Below are positions 10,877 to 21,305 of a stretch of 64,000 nucleotides of DNA, piece after piece. Numbering within the stretch: position 1 is the first letter of the stretch; every line of letters begins with the position of its first letter. The DNA lies in contig JAIUCV010000003.1 in assembly GCA_026724425.1 (NCBI GenBank), positions 43,797,283 through 43,861,282 of the forward strand, read 5' to 3'. The notes beneath the pieces are model-generated. The model saw nothing but the letters and a program-made list of their open reading frames with translations, did not search any database and was not told where the DNA came from. Origin of the DNA: Erythrophleum ivorense (taxonomy: Eukaryota > Streptophyta > Magnoliopsida > Fabales > Fabaceae). The position numbers were made by a program, and so were the translations under genes.

Positions 10877-13631
10877 TGTAACAACCAGAAAAAAAAAAAA
10901 AAAAAAAAAAAAAAACTGAAAATTTTCTAAATCTACTAGCTATAGCGAATGTACCTATTCGCTATAGCGAGAAATAGTCTAGCTATAGCGAGTGCGGCAC
11001 CCTATACAAAAACCAGGGCGTTGCTCGCCGTAACGCTAGCCGTAGCGAAGGCAAGGGTCTGGGACTGATACGAGCTCGCCGTAGTGAGGGTTAGTCCGGA
11101 AAAGCATGAAAAAAGAGAATTTGACTTATTAAAGCATCCAAACCCCTCCTTTCTTCTTTTAATCGACTTAAGCTCCCTCTAAGGCAAAGAAAAGGGCGGA
11201 GGAGAGAGAGAAAAACCTAGAGGAGAAAGGAAGAACAAGAAAAAGGTAAGATTTGCATGGCTTTTCTCTTAGAATATTGTTATTCTCCCCTTGCCCTCTC
11301 TTCCTATGGTTTTGGTGGTTAAAGTAGCTATGTTTTGGGCTTGGTTCAGAAGAGAGAAAGTGGAAAACCACTCTTGAGGAAGGTTAGAATCCATGTAGCT
11401 TCCCTTCCTTGATTTCCTTTCTTGAGAGCTTGAGAGAGGAAGGATAGTTAGTGAATTTCTAGAGAGAGAAAGAACCCTTAGCTCTTATATGCTTGGTAGG
11501 GTTTGCTATAGAGAAACCCTTAACTTTGTGAATAAGTGTTGAGCTATGAGAAAGTAATTTCATGCTCTTGTGTGTCTAGGCTCAAGAGAAGCACTCCCAT
11601 CTAGTGGTGATTGTGAAATCAACAAGGGATGAGACAAATTAAAAGGGAAAGCTTGTGATTAGCCAATAAGGTAGCTCTCTCCACCTTCTCTCATGCATAG
11701 ATGTGTACTTACATTGTCTTGTATGTGTGTATGTATGTTTTACACTATGAAAAGTATGCTAGCATGATGAAATCTTATGTATTTCAATGATGTTTTATGT
11801 GATTGCTTTGGTTTGCTTGAGTATGGAAAAGCCAACAACCCTCTAGCCATGGTGAGGATGAGCCAATAACCCTAAAGTTAGTTGAGACAAAGTAAAGAGT
11901 CTCCCAAAAGTGAGGTTGACTCTCAAGAGTAAGAATTGAGTCTAAGAACCTTTTAAAGAATGGGTGAGGCAAGTCCAAAATCCACAAGTGGATGGATGAG
12001 GCTAATCCACTTGCTTGGCAAGCCTTTGTATGTTATGTATGGCCTACTCAAATATTGAAAATGCTTTCTTTATGATTTCACATGCTAATATGCCCATGCA
12101 TACATTTGTGAGACTTGTTTGCATACTTTATGTATGATTGAATGAGAGATGAGCTATTTAGATTCTTGGAATCTTACTCCCCCTCTCCACCATCCTAACA
12201 TGCTAGGTAGACCAAGTGAGATAAGAGATTGGAGCCACCAAGCTTGAAGCTAGAAGATTGGCAAAGGAGTTGTGAAGTAGTCATGTTGTCACCATTTTGT
12301 AGTTAATTCAAGAGATGTACTCTAATGATGTACATAATGTAACAAGTATGAATACTTGTAAATGAATGTATTTATTATATATGTATGAGAATTAGAACCA
12401 TCTTGAATCATGTAGCAAGTTTTGTTATGAATAGTAAGATCTTAGCATTGTCCACATGAGAGTATGTGTTAGTGTGGGAAAGTGAGTTTTGCAAATATTG
12501 GTTGTTAGACATTTGAGCCATGTTTAATAACTTATGTTGATACTTTCCCACGTGCTCATAGAGCCTTAGAAGTAGGAGAATCAAAGTTGAACCCTAATAG
12601 CCCTTTTGTAGCAAGAGAAACTAGTCACTTTGCCCCATGATGTCCAAGTCTGACCAAACGACATCTTCTTGCCTTGAAATTTGGCATGTGACTACATCTT
12701 GTCTAGAGATTTTTTGGAAGCTAAAGATCAGGTCATTTGGAGGTCTGTGGAATCTTCTATGATTTTTCAAAGTTGGTATCAGCAATTCAAATTTTCATAA
12801 GCACTGTTCATTTAGTCAGTTGTGAAATTATGTCATCCAAGGGGAAAAAGTATTCCAATGGATATGAAATTTTATAGGCAAAAACTAGACAGTCACAGTG
12901 ACTTGTAGCAGATGGAAGCACCTCATTTGGAGGTCTAGAGAGGAAGATATGCATTTTCGAAATTTATGCCCAGTATCAGTCATCTTGCCTGACCCGAGGT
13001 ACTGTTCCATCGATTTCTGAGAGTTTGGCTTGATGAGCTGATCTGGAGATATTTTTTCTCTCTATTTAACATCCACATCTTTCCATATTGGTATCATTTA
13101 AATACATTGGAATTTTTTGGAATTATTTGGACATTTTTAAAGTTCATATCAGTAAACTGTGATAGTATCAGGACCACTTCGACCTCCAGATGATTTCGTG
13201 TGTCAAACGCTTTGTGTGTGGGGTTTTAAGACTTCCACATATTTTTAGTATGAAGTAGACATCCTAATATTTCCAGAATAACCAAGATTTCATGTTTTAG
13301 ATTTTTCTAGATTTAGTTATGAATTTTCAAACTTTGCCTAGAAATGAGGCCAAGTCTACCAAAAATGAATCTAATGTCTCATATCCCTTTTTGGTTTCCA
13401 TGGGCTAAAAGCATGTTTTTGGAATTGAAATGAGTTGTAATAGTGCAATTAAATATGAGGATGCATAAAATGAGCTCACTCAATCCATGTGATACTGAAA
13501 TGCATTTTTAACCATGCCGCAATGTTAAGAAAGTATAAGAATCCAATGAGGAAGATCTCACTTTATTCTTCTTATATCTCATATGAGCATGTAAGGCATG
13601 ATGGGCATGAGCTAGAAATGATGGTGTTACA
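10877..13631 (+). mobile_element. Solo-LTR-like repeat, copy D, nested in copy B
   Basis: Begins TGTAACAACCAG followed by an A run (10889-10915) and ends GATGGTGTTACA. Both flanks are ACATA (10872-10876 and 13632-13636), a perfect 5-base target duplication. It is in the same orientation as the 23562 copy and opposite to B. It shares with that copy the 'tctctccaccttctctcatg' block (near 11680), the 'tgctaggtagaccaagt' block (near 12200) and the 3' end GGTGTTACA. At 2755 bases it is shorter, and its first third differs, so it may be a separate subfamily. No gag-pol is seen. Confidence 0.75.
10938..11095. repeat. TCGCTATAGCGA-type palindromes inside copy D
   Basis: Several palindrome-like motifs follow the A run: ctatagcga (10940), ttcgctatagcga (10958-10970), agctatagcga (10981), and then variants with cgccgtaacg, gccgtagcga and cgccgtagtga up to about 11090. 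The common form is TCGCYRTAGCGA. The position near the start of the LTR differs from the analogous array in element E, and the core is TA instead of CG. Function unknown. Confidence 0.55.
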
Positions 13632-14267
13632 ACATATGTGGCTAAATGAGTAGAGGAGTGGGGCGCCCTATATATATAGATGAGAGGAACAAAGACTTTT
13701 CAAAAATTCTCATTTTGTCTTTCATTCTTGGCATTTTCGTTTCTAATTTTAGCTTCTTTTTTAGAACTGTCTTTTCCATTGTAAAAGTTAGATTCCCAAT
13801 TTAATAAAATACCTTGGAATCACTTAAATTGGAGCTAAAACCTTTCCGAACGAATTAGTCAAAGTTAGGGTCAGTCGACGTTAGAAAACGTCCACCAAAG
13901 GGGTTTTAACTGTCTCAAGGCTTTTCATGATTTTCAGGGCCTCTAAGAACCCCAGAGAACTCAAAATTTTTATTTAAAAAGCCCTCTTATGAAGATTTCA
14001 AAATTTTCTCAAAATGACGAAAATGCCCTTACATCTCGTCAATTTTTCATTCAAATTTGTTTCTTCATTCTAACTCTATTTTTCTTTTCGTCTGAGTCTA
14101 GGATTCTCATTTTTAGAAAGTTAGAATACTTCTCAAATTTTTTAGGACTGTCACTAATTTATGTCGGGGGACTTCCTTTTGTATCTGGTGAATTTCATTT
14201 GTTTACTGAGAAATCGTACATTACATTTCTCACATTTTCTCTCATTTTCAGAGAACCAGATATTACA

Positions 14268-15544
14268 GTTAACAAGTGCTAGAGTAGGTATGTCAATCAT
14301 TAGAAGCCATTTGTCATCTATAGGCTTGAACTTCATGAGTTTAAAGGGAGTTTCATTGTAGTGATATCTACTATTTGAAATCGATACCCATTTAAGTTAA
14401 TGTTATAGGCCTTGAATACCCTTGCGAGAATCATACCATATGGAAGGCTTACATATAGGTATGTCACTTTGGCACTTTCAGCCATGAATATTAAAATCCA
14501 CATGCCAAGGTGGATAGAAGTCATGGTGACTAAATAATAAAGTAAGCAAACAACCTATTTGTTGAGTGATTCTAGTGAGCAGGTATAAGGCAAGAAGCAA
14601 GTGCTAATAATGTGAACCATCACCCTCATTTTAGAATAAAAGGTTAAGCCATTCACTCTATTAAGGGTTAGCAGGTCTAGTCTCTCCACAGGAAAGTCAT
14701 GTGCTGTCTCATAAAGGATTGGAAATTCTCTATCCCATGTTTTTTAGAAGAAAAAATTACTCTCCTACATAATTCATTCCTATATATTTGCTCAACTTTT
14801 TCAAATTTAAGATAATCCTTCTCCCTCTTAGAAATGAGTCAATTGAAATTCTATCATCCATAACAGACAAGTTAGCATAGAATTTTCTTACTAGTATTTC
14901 ATATATTGGTTCTTTGATTTCTAGAATGGGATTTCATCCCATTTCCATGAAATTACTTTAAAGATCATAATTTTTACTCTTTAAGTCCTTCAAGTAGACT
15001 GTTCTTTCAGCAACTATACTTCTCCCCTTAAAGTGTTTCTAATACTTTTCCTTTCTCTTCCTTTGAGACAAAGTCATCCAAAAGTGAATTGTCATCTGAA
15101 TCATCATAACCATTGTTATTTGAGCCATCTGCATTAGGGTTTTCAAACTCTTCTTCAATAGGGCTTGCTTGATATTGTTTCTTGGATTTAGGTGGAGTAA
15201 AGGGTGATTCTATTAGCCTTTTTCCTTTATCATGCTCTAAGTCATGGGTTGTTTTAGAGGCTCTCCTTTGGTGACTCACCTTCGTGTGTAGGTTTTGCTA
15301 TAGAGGGTTTTAGAGTCTCTTTCTAGTTGGTTGGTTTAAACTCTTGCCCCTTTGTGCTAGCAATGCTTTGAGTTCTCTTTTGATGAACCATGGCCTTTTT
15401 GAAAAAATCCTTCGACTGGTGGTCTTCTTCAACAATCACCTAAGGAGGGGTTTTGTTAATGGATGCATTTAAGTTGGAGTGAGAATCCTCTTCTTGTTGA
15501 GAAGCCTTATTGTGGGAGGAACGCCTATTTGTGACAAATTTCAT
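14268..15544 (-). pseudogene. Transposase_32-like plant protein, N-terminal part
   Basis: A start codon at 15544-15542 (minus) opens MKFVTNRRSSHNKASQQEED. This charged, low-complexity N-terminus continues through in-frame stops (near 15440 and 15330) into an acidic segment at 15279-15028 with EEEFENPNADGSNNNGYDDS. Downstream, 14880-14300 carries FYANLSVMDDRIS, LLYYLVTMTS and LPYGMILARVF. I recognise this pattern from the 'putative plant transposon protein' domain (PF20167, from memory). Function in these proteins is unknown. Stops and frame changes show it is dead. The reading is broken at 14268 by LTR copy B, and the tail resumes at 4926. Confidence 0.55.
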
Positions 15545-15877
15545 TCTTGACTTATTTATATGAAATTTATAAATTTTATATAAAATTATTAGAAATTTAT
15601 TTATTTTTATTATAAAAACTTGAAAAGCTAAATCTATAATGGTTTGTATTATTTAGTTATAAAAACTAAATTGGTTCATCATTCTAAATAAGTTGAGATA
15701 ATCTTTCTATAAAATTCTTAATAAGATTAAAAAATGTATTTATATATACAAATAAGTTAAAGAAAATAAATTATACTTAAAAATATGACTTTATCAAAAA
15801 AATTAAATTTATAAATTCATATAACATACTTTTATATATAATAAATATAATATAATATATTTATTTTAGATAATATA

Positions 15878-15880
<3 letters not shown>

Positions 15881-15952
<72 letters not shown>
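15881..15952. repeat. Compound microsatellite (TC)20 then (AC)16
   Basis: Twenty TC repeats run from 15881 to 15920, directly followed by sixteen AC repeats to 15952. A shorter AC tract is at about 16004-16022. These are simple sequence repeats with no coding role; expansion by slippage is the usual cause. Confidence 0.97.
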
Positions 15953-15954
<2 letters not shown>

Positions 15955-16051
15955 CATTCATTTCCCATCACCCACTTTCCCTTCTCAGCCTCAGATCCCA
16001 ATGCCACACACACACACACACAGAGCATAACATTCATTTCCCATCACCCAC
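15953..16051. repeat. Direct repeat, 23 bases, period 76
   Basis: The 23-base text starting AACATTCATTTCCC and ending CATCACCCAC occurs at 15953-15975 and again, identical, at 16029-16051. Both copies follow an AC-rich tract, which suggests a small duplication arising next to the microsatellite. Confidence 0.9.
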
Positions 16052-17244
16052 GTAATATGAACTGACACAGTATGTGTTTCCTTAAAAAATTTTTAAAAAA
16101 TAAGTATATAAAAAAATAATTTTTGTAATTAAGTAATAAATTTTTTTTATTAAAATATGATAAAAATGGCTTTTGTAGTCACAAGGCCTTGCTTGATGGC
16201 TTCTCATGTATCTCTTCTATATTAAAAATAAACTATTATCAACAGTTTTTTATTTATTTTTATACAAAGATACACATAAGTATAATTTTAAACATATAGA
16301 TTTTATTAATATTTTTAAAATTAAATCCATCATCTAATAAAAAAAATTTACAAATCAATGACCAAATCGAGATCTAATCGATTTATATATATATATATAT
16401 ATATGTATATATTACGTAATGTGATATATTAAAAGTATAATATAATGATATCATAATCTAAAAGTCAGAGTTTTGACAAACTACTTCCTAGCTTTTACAA
16501 ATTATAATTTTATAATTTTATATTATAAAAATAAAGCATTAATTATGCAAAATACAAATCTTTTTTATCAAAACTAAAAGTCAGAGTTCTCTTGCTTCAA
16601 CATCACCTTGAAATATGAACGGGCCAAACCGTTGACCCATCCAATTTTGACCATCAATTTTGATCGATTTTGTTAAACTTTAATGAATTTTTTTATCAAA
16701 GTATTGAAAAATTAATTAGATTAGAAGTACAATTGATTTACTGTTTTTTCCCCAAAAAATAGATTTTACCTTAAAATAATGAAAAATAAAATGAAAAAAA
16801 TTAAGCTGCATGAGATTGTTACAGATTCCTACTGATAATTAATGTGTTATAATAATATAAAAATAGAGAGATCGAGATTACAAATGAAGAAAAATATAAG
16901 AAACAAGTAAATATATATATTGTAAAAGATGTTAGTTTTCCAATAACCATCTCATGCATACATCTTTTCTATCATTCATTTACTAAAAACATTTTGTATT
17001 TGACTTCAATTATAATAGGAAGGAGGATACATATTTAATTAAAAACACTGTCATTTTCCGTCAACGGGGTGTAGGGCTGGTGATAATCTAAATTGGTCGC
17101 TGCGTGCGAGAATCTAGAAGTCAATTGAATTTTAGGAGAGCTGTAATCCCTCAAAGAAAATTCCAAATAAAAAATTAGTCTACGTTCATGACATCTAAAA
17201 CCCACCATTCTGTAACAAGGAGTCAAGAAGTATAGTCCTCAGTA

Positions 17245-18381
17245 ATGGGAATTTTTTGCAGTCATACGAGCTTATTCTCTGTCTTGATCATATTTGGTTG
17301 CTCTTCTTTTAATTTTAGCACTGCCACAAACACCATCACTTCATCCCAACTCATCAAGGACTCTGAAACAGTTAGCTCCAATTGGAGTTTGTTCATACTA
17401 GGGTACTTCAGCTCTGAAAATTCAACAAATCGCTATGTGGGAAGTTGGTACAAGTCTGAATCCAATGCCCTATGGGTAGCTAACAGAAACCAACCACTGA
17501 AGGATTCTTCTGGGATTGTTACAATATCTGAGGATGGCAATCTTGTGGTTTTGAATGGCCAGAGAGTATCATTTGGTCATCAAATGTGTCAAATATTGCA
17601 TCTAATACTACTTGCCAGCTTTTAGATCCTGGGAACCTTGTCCTCCTAGATAATGATGCTGGAAACAGCTTGTGGCAACGTTTCCAGCATCCTTCTGATA
17701 CATAGCTGCCCAATATGAAACTTACTAACAACGAAAGAGCAGGTGAGAAACTAAAGCTTACTTCATGGAAAAGTTCGTCTGACCCATCCATTAGGAGCTT
17801 CTCTATCTTGAACGCCCAAATATTCCTAAACTGTTTTGTCTGGAATGAAACTCACCCATACTGGCGCTGTGGTCCGGGGGATGGCCGGGTCTTTAAGGGT
17901 ATAGCCAAGATGAATTCTTTTTATCTTGATGGACTCAGTATAGCACGTGATGGGGATGGAACAGTTTATTTGGCTTTCACCTTACCTGATGAGTCTGATT
18001 CTACAATCTATGTCTTGAATTCTGAAGGCCTACGGGAAAGACATTGAGAGAAGCAATGCCGAGTGAATTTTACTGTTCAAAAATCAGCATATGATGTTTA
18101 TGGTTTATGTGGAGCATTTGGAAGCCGCAACTCAGATAATTCACCAGCGTGCAACTGTTTGAAGGGGTTTAAACCAAGCAATACAGAGGAATGGAATAGC
18201 CAAAAGTGGACTAATGGATGTGTTAGGAAGACAGCTCTTCAGTGTTTAGGGGTGGAATGGGAGTGCCGATGGCAAAGGAGATGGGTTTTTGATGTTGCAG
18301 ATGGTTAAAGTGCCAGATTTTGCAGAATGGTCTTTAGTATCAGAAGACACATGCAGAAACCAGTGCTTGGAAAATTGCACT
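17245..18381 (+). pseudogene. Receptor-kinase pseudogene, first exon up to the PAN domain
   Basis: The start at 17245 gives a hydrophobic leader and then the mature lectin region. Frame 1 holds to about 17555, where reading moves to another frame (IIWSSNVSN). A TAG at about 17704 replaces the residue before LPNMKL. The next frame carries the S-locus glycoprotein domain to 18047, stops (TGA at 18045), and resumes with VNFTVQKSAYDVYGLCGAFG at 18066. A further frame shift near 18245 leads into DFAEWSLVSEDTCRNQCLEN. The PAN domain is cut at 18381 and resumes at 18588 (AYLYDSDIGCMSWSG). Confidence 0.85.
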
Positions 18382-18587
18382 TGTTAGCTGGCTCAGAAGC
18401 CAGAGAGAAAACGAAAGAAAATCAAACTTTGAAGCAAATGTAACTCTTATTGCTTGATCATCATCTCAACAGGAAGAGGCTCTATTTATACTGATTCTCG
18501 AGGACTTTTTGTGCAGAATTTTAAAACAAAACATTAAAGTGAGGAAGGAAGTTACAGGGGTCACAAGCTTGATGGAGTTCCGTTTCA
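18382..18587 (-). mobile_element. Short LTR-like insert in the PAN domain
   Basis: 206 bases with TG/CA ends (TGTTAGCTGG... and ...CCGTTTCA) split the PAN domain. On the minus strand it contains a TATA-like element (GTATAAATAGAGCC, near 18475-18490) and looks like a small LTR (TGAAACGG...CAGCTAACA). The plus-strand start can fold: CTGGCT tcaga AGCCAG. Flanks GCACT and GTAGC do not match, so there is no target duplication, and insertion by a normal LTR mechanism is not shown. Possibly a solo LTR of a miniature (TRIM-like) element that lost flanking bases. Confidence 0.45.
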
Positions 18588-18672
18588 GTAGCGTATTTAT
18601 ATGATTCTGATATTGGTTGTATGTCTTGGAGTGGAAATCTGATCGACATACAATAGTTCTCAATAAGAGGAC

Positions 18673-18968
18673 TGTTGAAGTAAAAGCCTAATATGATAAA
18701 ACCAAGCTGCAGCCCAATATGATTCAAGCACAAGAATGTTGATGTTTGTTAATTTACGTTATGTGTCTTTTGTTCAGATCCTTTCTTTTATTCTAGAATT
18801 CTCCATACATCTAGGGCTACGTGTCTTTCTCTTCTCTGTAGCACCTCTACTAGTCTATATATATTTACACTGATGATTACTATAGCAATAAGTAAGAAGG
18901 ATAATTTTAATACAAGATGAATTCCTTTATATTCACTGCTGCTATCTGTCATTCTCTATATTTTATCA
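18673..18968 (+). repeat. 5' LTR of copia 1
   Basis: 296 bases, TG...CA. A TATA-like stretch (tctatatatatttaca) is near 18855. The last 68 bases recur at 21238-21305 with a few substitutions. This identifies the element's ends together with the AGGAC duplication. Confidence 0.88.
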
Positions 18969-18981
18969 TGATATCAGAGCA

Positions 18982-20033
18982 ATGAAAATCATCATGTCCA
19001 CCTTATCAAGTTCTTCTACCAATACATCTCTTCCCTCTTATCTTCTCCCACCGTCTTCCTCTTTTTCTTCCTCTCCATCTCATTTTATTTCAATTAAACT
19101 TACTCATGACAATTATGCTATATGGAAGGCTCAAATGGTGCCTTATCTATATGGCCAACAATTGTTTTCATTACTTGATGGCTCGTATCCTTCTCCCCCT
19201 ACTACTACCGAAAATGGAAAACCAAATCCTGAATACATGAAATGGTTTCAGCTTGATCAGCTTGCTCTCTCTGTTATCATTTCTTCCCTCTCTGAATCTC
19301 TCATTGGTCGGGTGATCAAACACAAGACAACACGTTCAATGTGGCTTGCTCTTGAAAAATTGTTCACCCAGAAAAATCAAGCACGATTCATCTATCTCCA
19401 TAACCAACTTACTAGTTTAAAGAAAGGGGTGAATATGTCAATGATTATTTTAAGCATGCGATGCTCATTTTTGAAGCTTTAAGCACTGCTGGGAAACCCA
19501 TTGATGATTCTGATTTTATTACTTATCTTTTGAATGGTCTTGGATCTGATTTTGAGTCCATTGTGGCTTCTTTAACTCCAGAAGATGTGCTCAGTTACTT
19601 ACTAATGCATGAAGCCCATTTGTCTCACTACAACTCTATTTCTGAAATACCTGAAATCTTTGCTAATTTTATTGTTCACCCATCATTTACTAATCAAGTC
19701 CGTCAATACACTCCTTTCTCAAATTGTGCTGTTTTTCGTGGTCGTAGAAGAAGTGGACGACCTCCATTTTATCATGGTGGTAGAGGCAAATTTGGTCCTA
19801 AGCGAAATGGTGGACAATCATCTTCTCCTTCCATTTCATCTTCAAATCCAAATGAATCGTGCCAATTATGTAGAAAATATGGCCATACCATACACACTTG
19901 CTTTCACAGATTTGATCACTCATATCAAGCACCACCTCCTCTAGCCTTGGCTCAAGCACATTATAATTTTACTACTATAGCTCCTGATGATGCCTGGTAC
20001 TTTGATACAGGAGCTACAAACCACAACTTCTGA
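18982..20033 (+). pseudogene. gag and start of protease, copia 1
   Basis: The start at 18982 lies two bases after the primer site. The protein has a Ser-rich N-terminus and then the copia gag core (NYAIWKAQMVPYL, GRVIKHKTTRSMW, ARFIYLHNQL). A frameshift near 19440-19470 moves to the second frame, which continues gag and ends with a zinc knuckle CQLCRKYGHTIHTC (near 19860-19900, CX2CX4HX4C intact) and the protease start AWYFDTGATNH, where the DTG triad is present. A second frameshift lies near 20030. Gag packages the RNA; the protease cuts the polyprotein. Not functional because of the frameshifts. Confidence 0.85.
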
Positions 20034-21237
20034 CCTTGCCAACCTCAATCTTCATGCTGAACCTTACAAAGGAAATGATCATATTTATACCACTGGTGGA
20101 TCTTCTCTTCCTATTGTTCATCATGGTTATGGGAATTTATCTTCACCTACTGGCAATTATCTTCTCTCTGATCTTCTTCATATTCCTTCTACTTCTAAAA
20201 TTTTAGTTTTTGTTTGCCGTTTTTGTTTGGATAATAATGTGTATTTTAAATTTTATGTCTCTCATTTTCTTGTGAAGGATCTGCACACAAAGAAACTGTT
20301 GTTCCAAGGACTAACAAATAACTACTTATATCCTTCTCAACCTACTGCTTGTCTTGGGATCAAAGCTTCAAAAGAACAATGGCATGCCATACTTGGTCAT
20401 CCAGCCTATAGGACAGTTCAACATATTTTATCTAAATATGCTCTTCCATATACCTCCATTGTATCTTCTTCCTCTTGTTCTGCTTATAATAAATCCAAAA
20501 GTCATGTACTCTATCATCCCCCTTCCTCCTATTGTTCCCCTCATCCCTTGTTCCTTGTTTTCTCTTACGTATGGGGCCCTGCTCCAATTTTATCTTTAGA
20601 AGGCTATAGATATTATGTCTCTTTTGTTGATGACTACATTAAATTCACTTAGTTTTTTCCTCTTCGTTTAAAAATCTGATGTTGTTAAAGCCTTTACTTC
20701 ATTTCAAAAACAAGTTGAGAATCTTTTTAATACCAAAATTAAATTCCTTCAAACCAATGATGGTGGTGAATTTCAAGCTATTCACTCTATTCTACAAAAT
20801 CAAGGAATCATCAATCGTATAACTTGTCCACATTCCCATGCTCAAAATGGTACCATTGAAAGAAAACACAGGCATATTGTTGAAACAGGCTTAGCTCTTT
20901 TATCTCATACTTCTTTGCCTCAACAATTTTGGGTTCATGCTTTCAATTCTGCTGTTTATTTAATTAATCATCTCCCATCTCCTTCTCTTAATCTTCATTC
21001 TCCATATCAACTTTTGTTTAATCATGCCGCTGACTACTCTTTTCTTCAAACTTTTGGTTATGTGTGCTAGCCTCATCTTCATCCCTATGCCCGTCATAAG
21101 CTAGATGATTGTTCAACTCTATGCATTTTTCTTGGCTATGCCTCCAATTATCATGGCTATTACTGCTTTGAGCCCAAGACACGACGTGTTTACATATCCA
21201 GGGATGTCATTTTTTATGAAAATTGTTTTCCTGGACA
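20034..21237 (+). pseudogene. protease end and integrase, copia 1
   Basis: The first part, to 20652, covers the rest of the protease domain and the pre-integrase zinc region (WHAILGHPAYRTVQHIL near 20380). The integrase core begins near 20630 (YYVSFVDDY), stops, and continues in another frame with FLQTNDGGEFQ and NGTIERKHRHIVE near 20750-20870; DDE-type residues are recognisable. The end, near 21090-21235, carries FLGYASNYHGYYC and RRVYISRDVIF. The frame ends there. No reverse transcriptase follows, so this copy could not move on its own. Confidence 0.82.
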
Positions 21238-21305
21238 ATAATTTTAATACAAGATGAATACCTTTATATTCACTGCTACTATCTATCATTCTTTATATTT
21301 TATCA

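Larger units (their letters stand above)
4927..14267 (-). mobile_element. Long solo-LTR-like repeat, copy B, containing two nested LTRs
   Basis: Starts TGTAATATCATAG and ends GATATTACA. Flanks are ATTAA (4922-4926) and GTTAA (14268-14272), a 4/5 match as expected for a decayed 5-base target duplication. After subtracting the nested copies at 6089-8931 and 10877-13631 (each with one target duplication), 3733 bases remain, close to the 3809 of the copy at 23562. Orientation is opposite to that copy. Internal matches include 'ttagtccacctagcatgtta' near 9200 and the 13840-14010 block matching 1950-2110. No gag-pol is seen. It interrupts the Transposase_32-like pseudogene. Most likely a solo LTR left by recombination between two LTRs. 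Confidence 0.75.
15545..17244. other. AT-rich intergenic DNA upstream of the receptor-kinase pseudogene
   Basis: No gene was found. Apart from the microsatellite and a short direct repeat listed separately, the stretch is very AT-rich, with an (AT)n tract near 16383-16402. It contains the promoter side of the S-receptor-like kinase pseudogene that starts at 17245, but I could not pick out a convincing TATA box or start site for it. Confidence 0.6.
18673..21305 (+). mobile_element. Ty1-copia retrotransposon 1, internally deleted
   Basis: The left LTR (18673-18968) starts TGTTGAAGTAAAAGCC and ends TTTTATCA. The right LTR survives only as 21238-21305, matching 18901-18968. Both flanks are AGGAC (18668-18672 and 21306-21310), a perfect target duplication. 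The primer site TGATATCAGAGC (18969-18980) is one base off the usual match to initiator Met tRNA. Inside are gag, protease and integrase. Reverse transcriptase, RNase H and most of the 3' LTR are missing: the integrase-side text stops at about 21237 and runs straight into LTR sequence. It lies in the PAN domain of the receptor kinase. Confidence 0.9.

Noticed and set aside
15881..15952. The microsatellite as part of a regulatory GA/TC element
   Set aside because: It is 1.3 kb from the nearest gene start and that gene is dead; nothing beyond the repeat supports a role.
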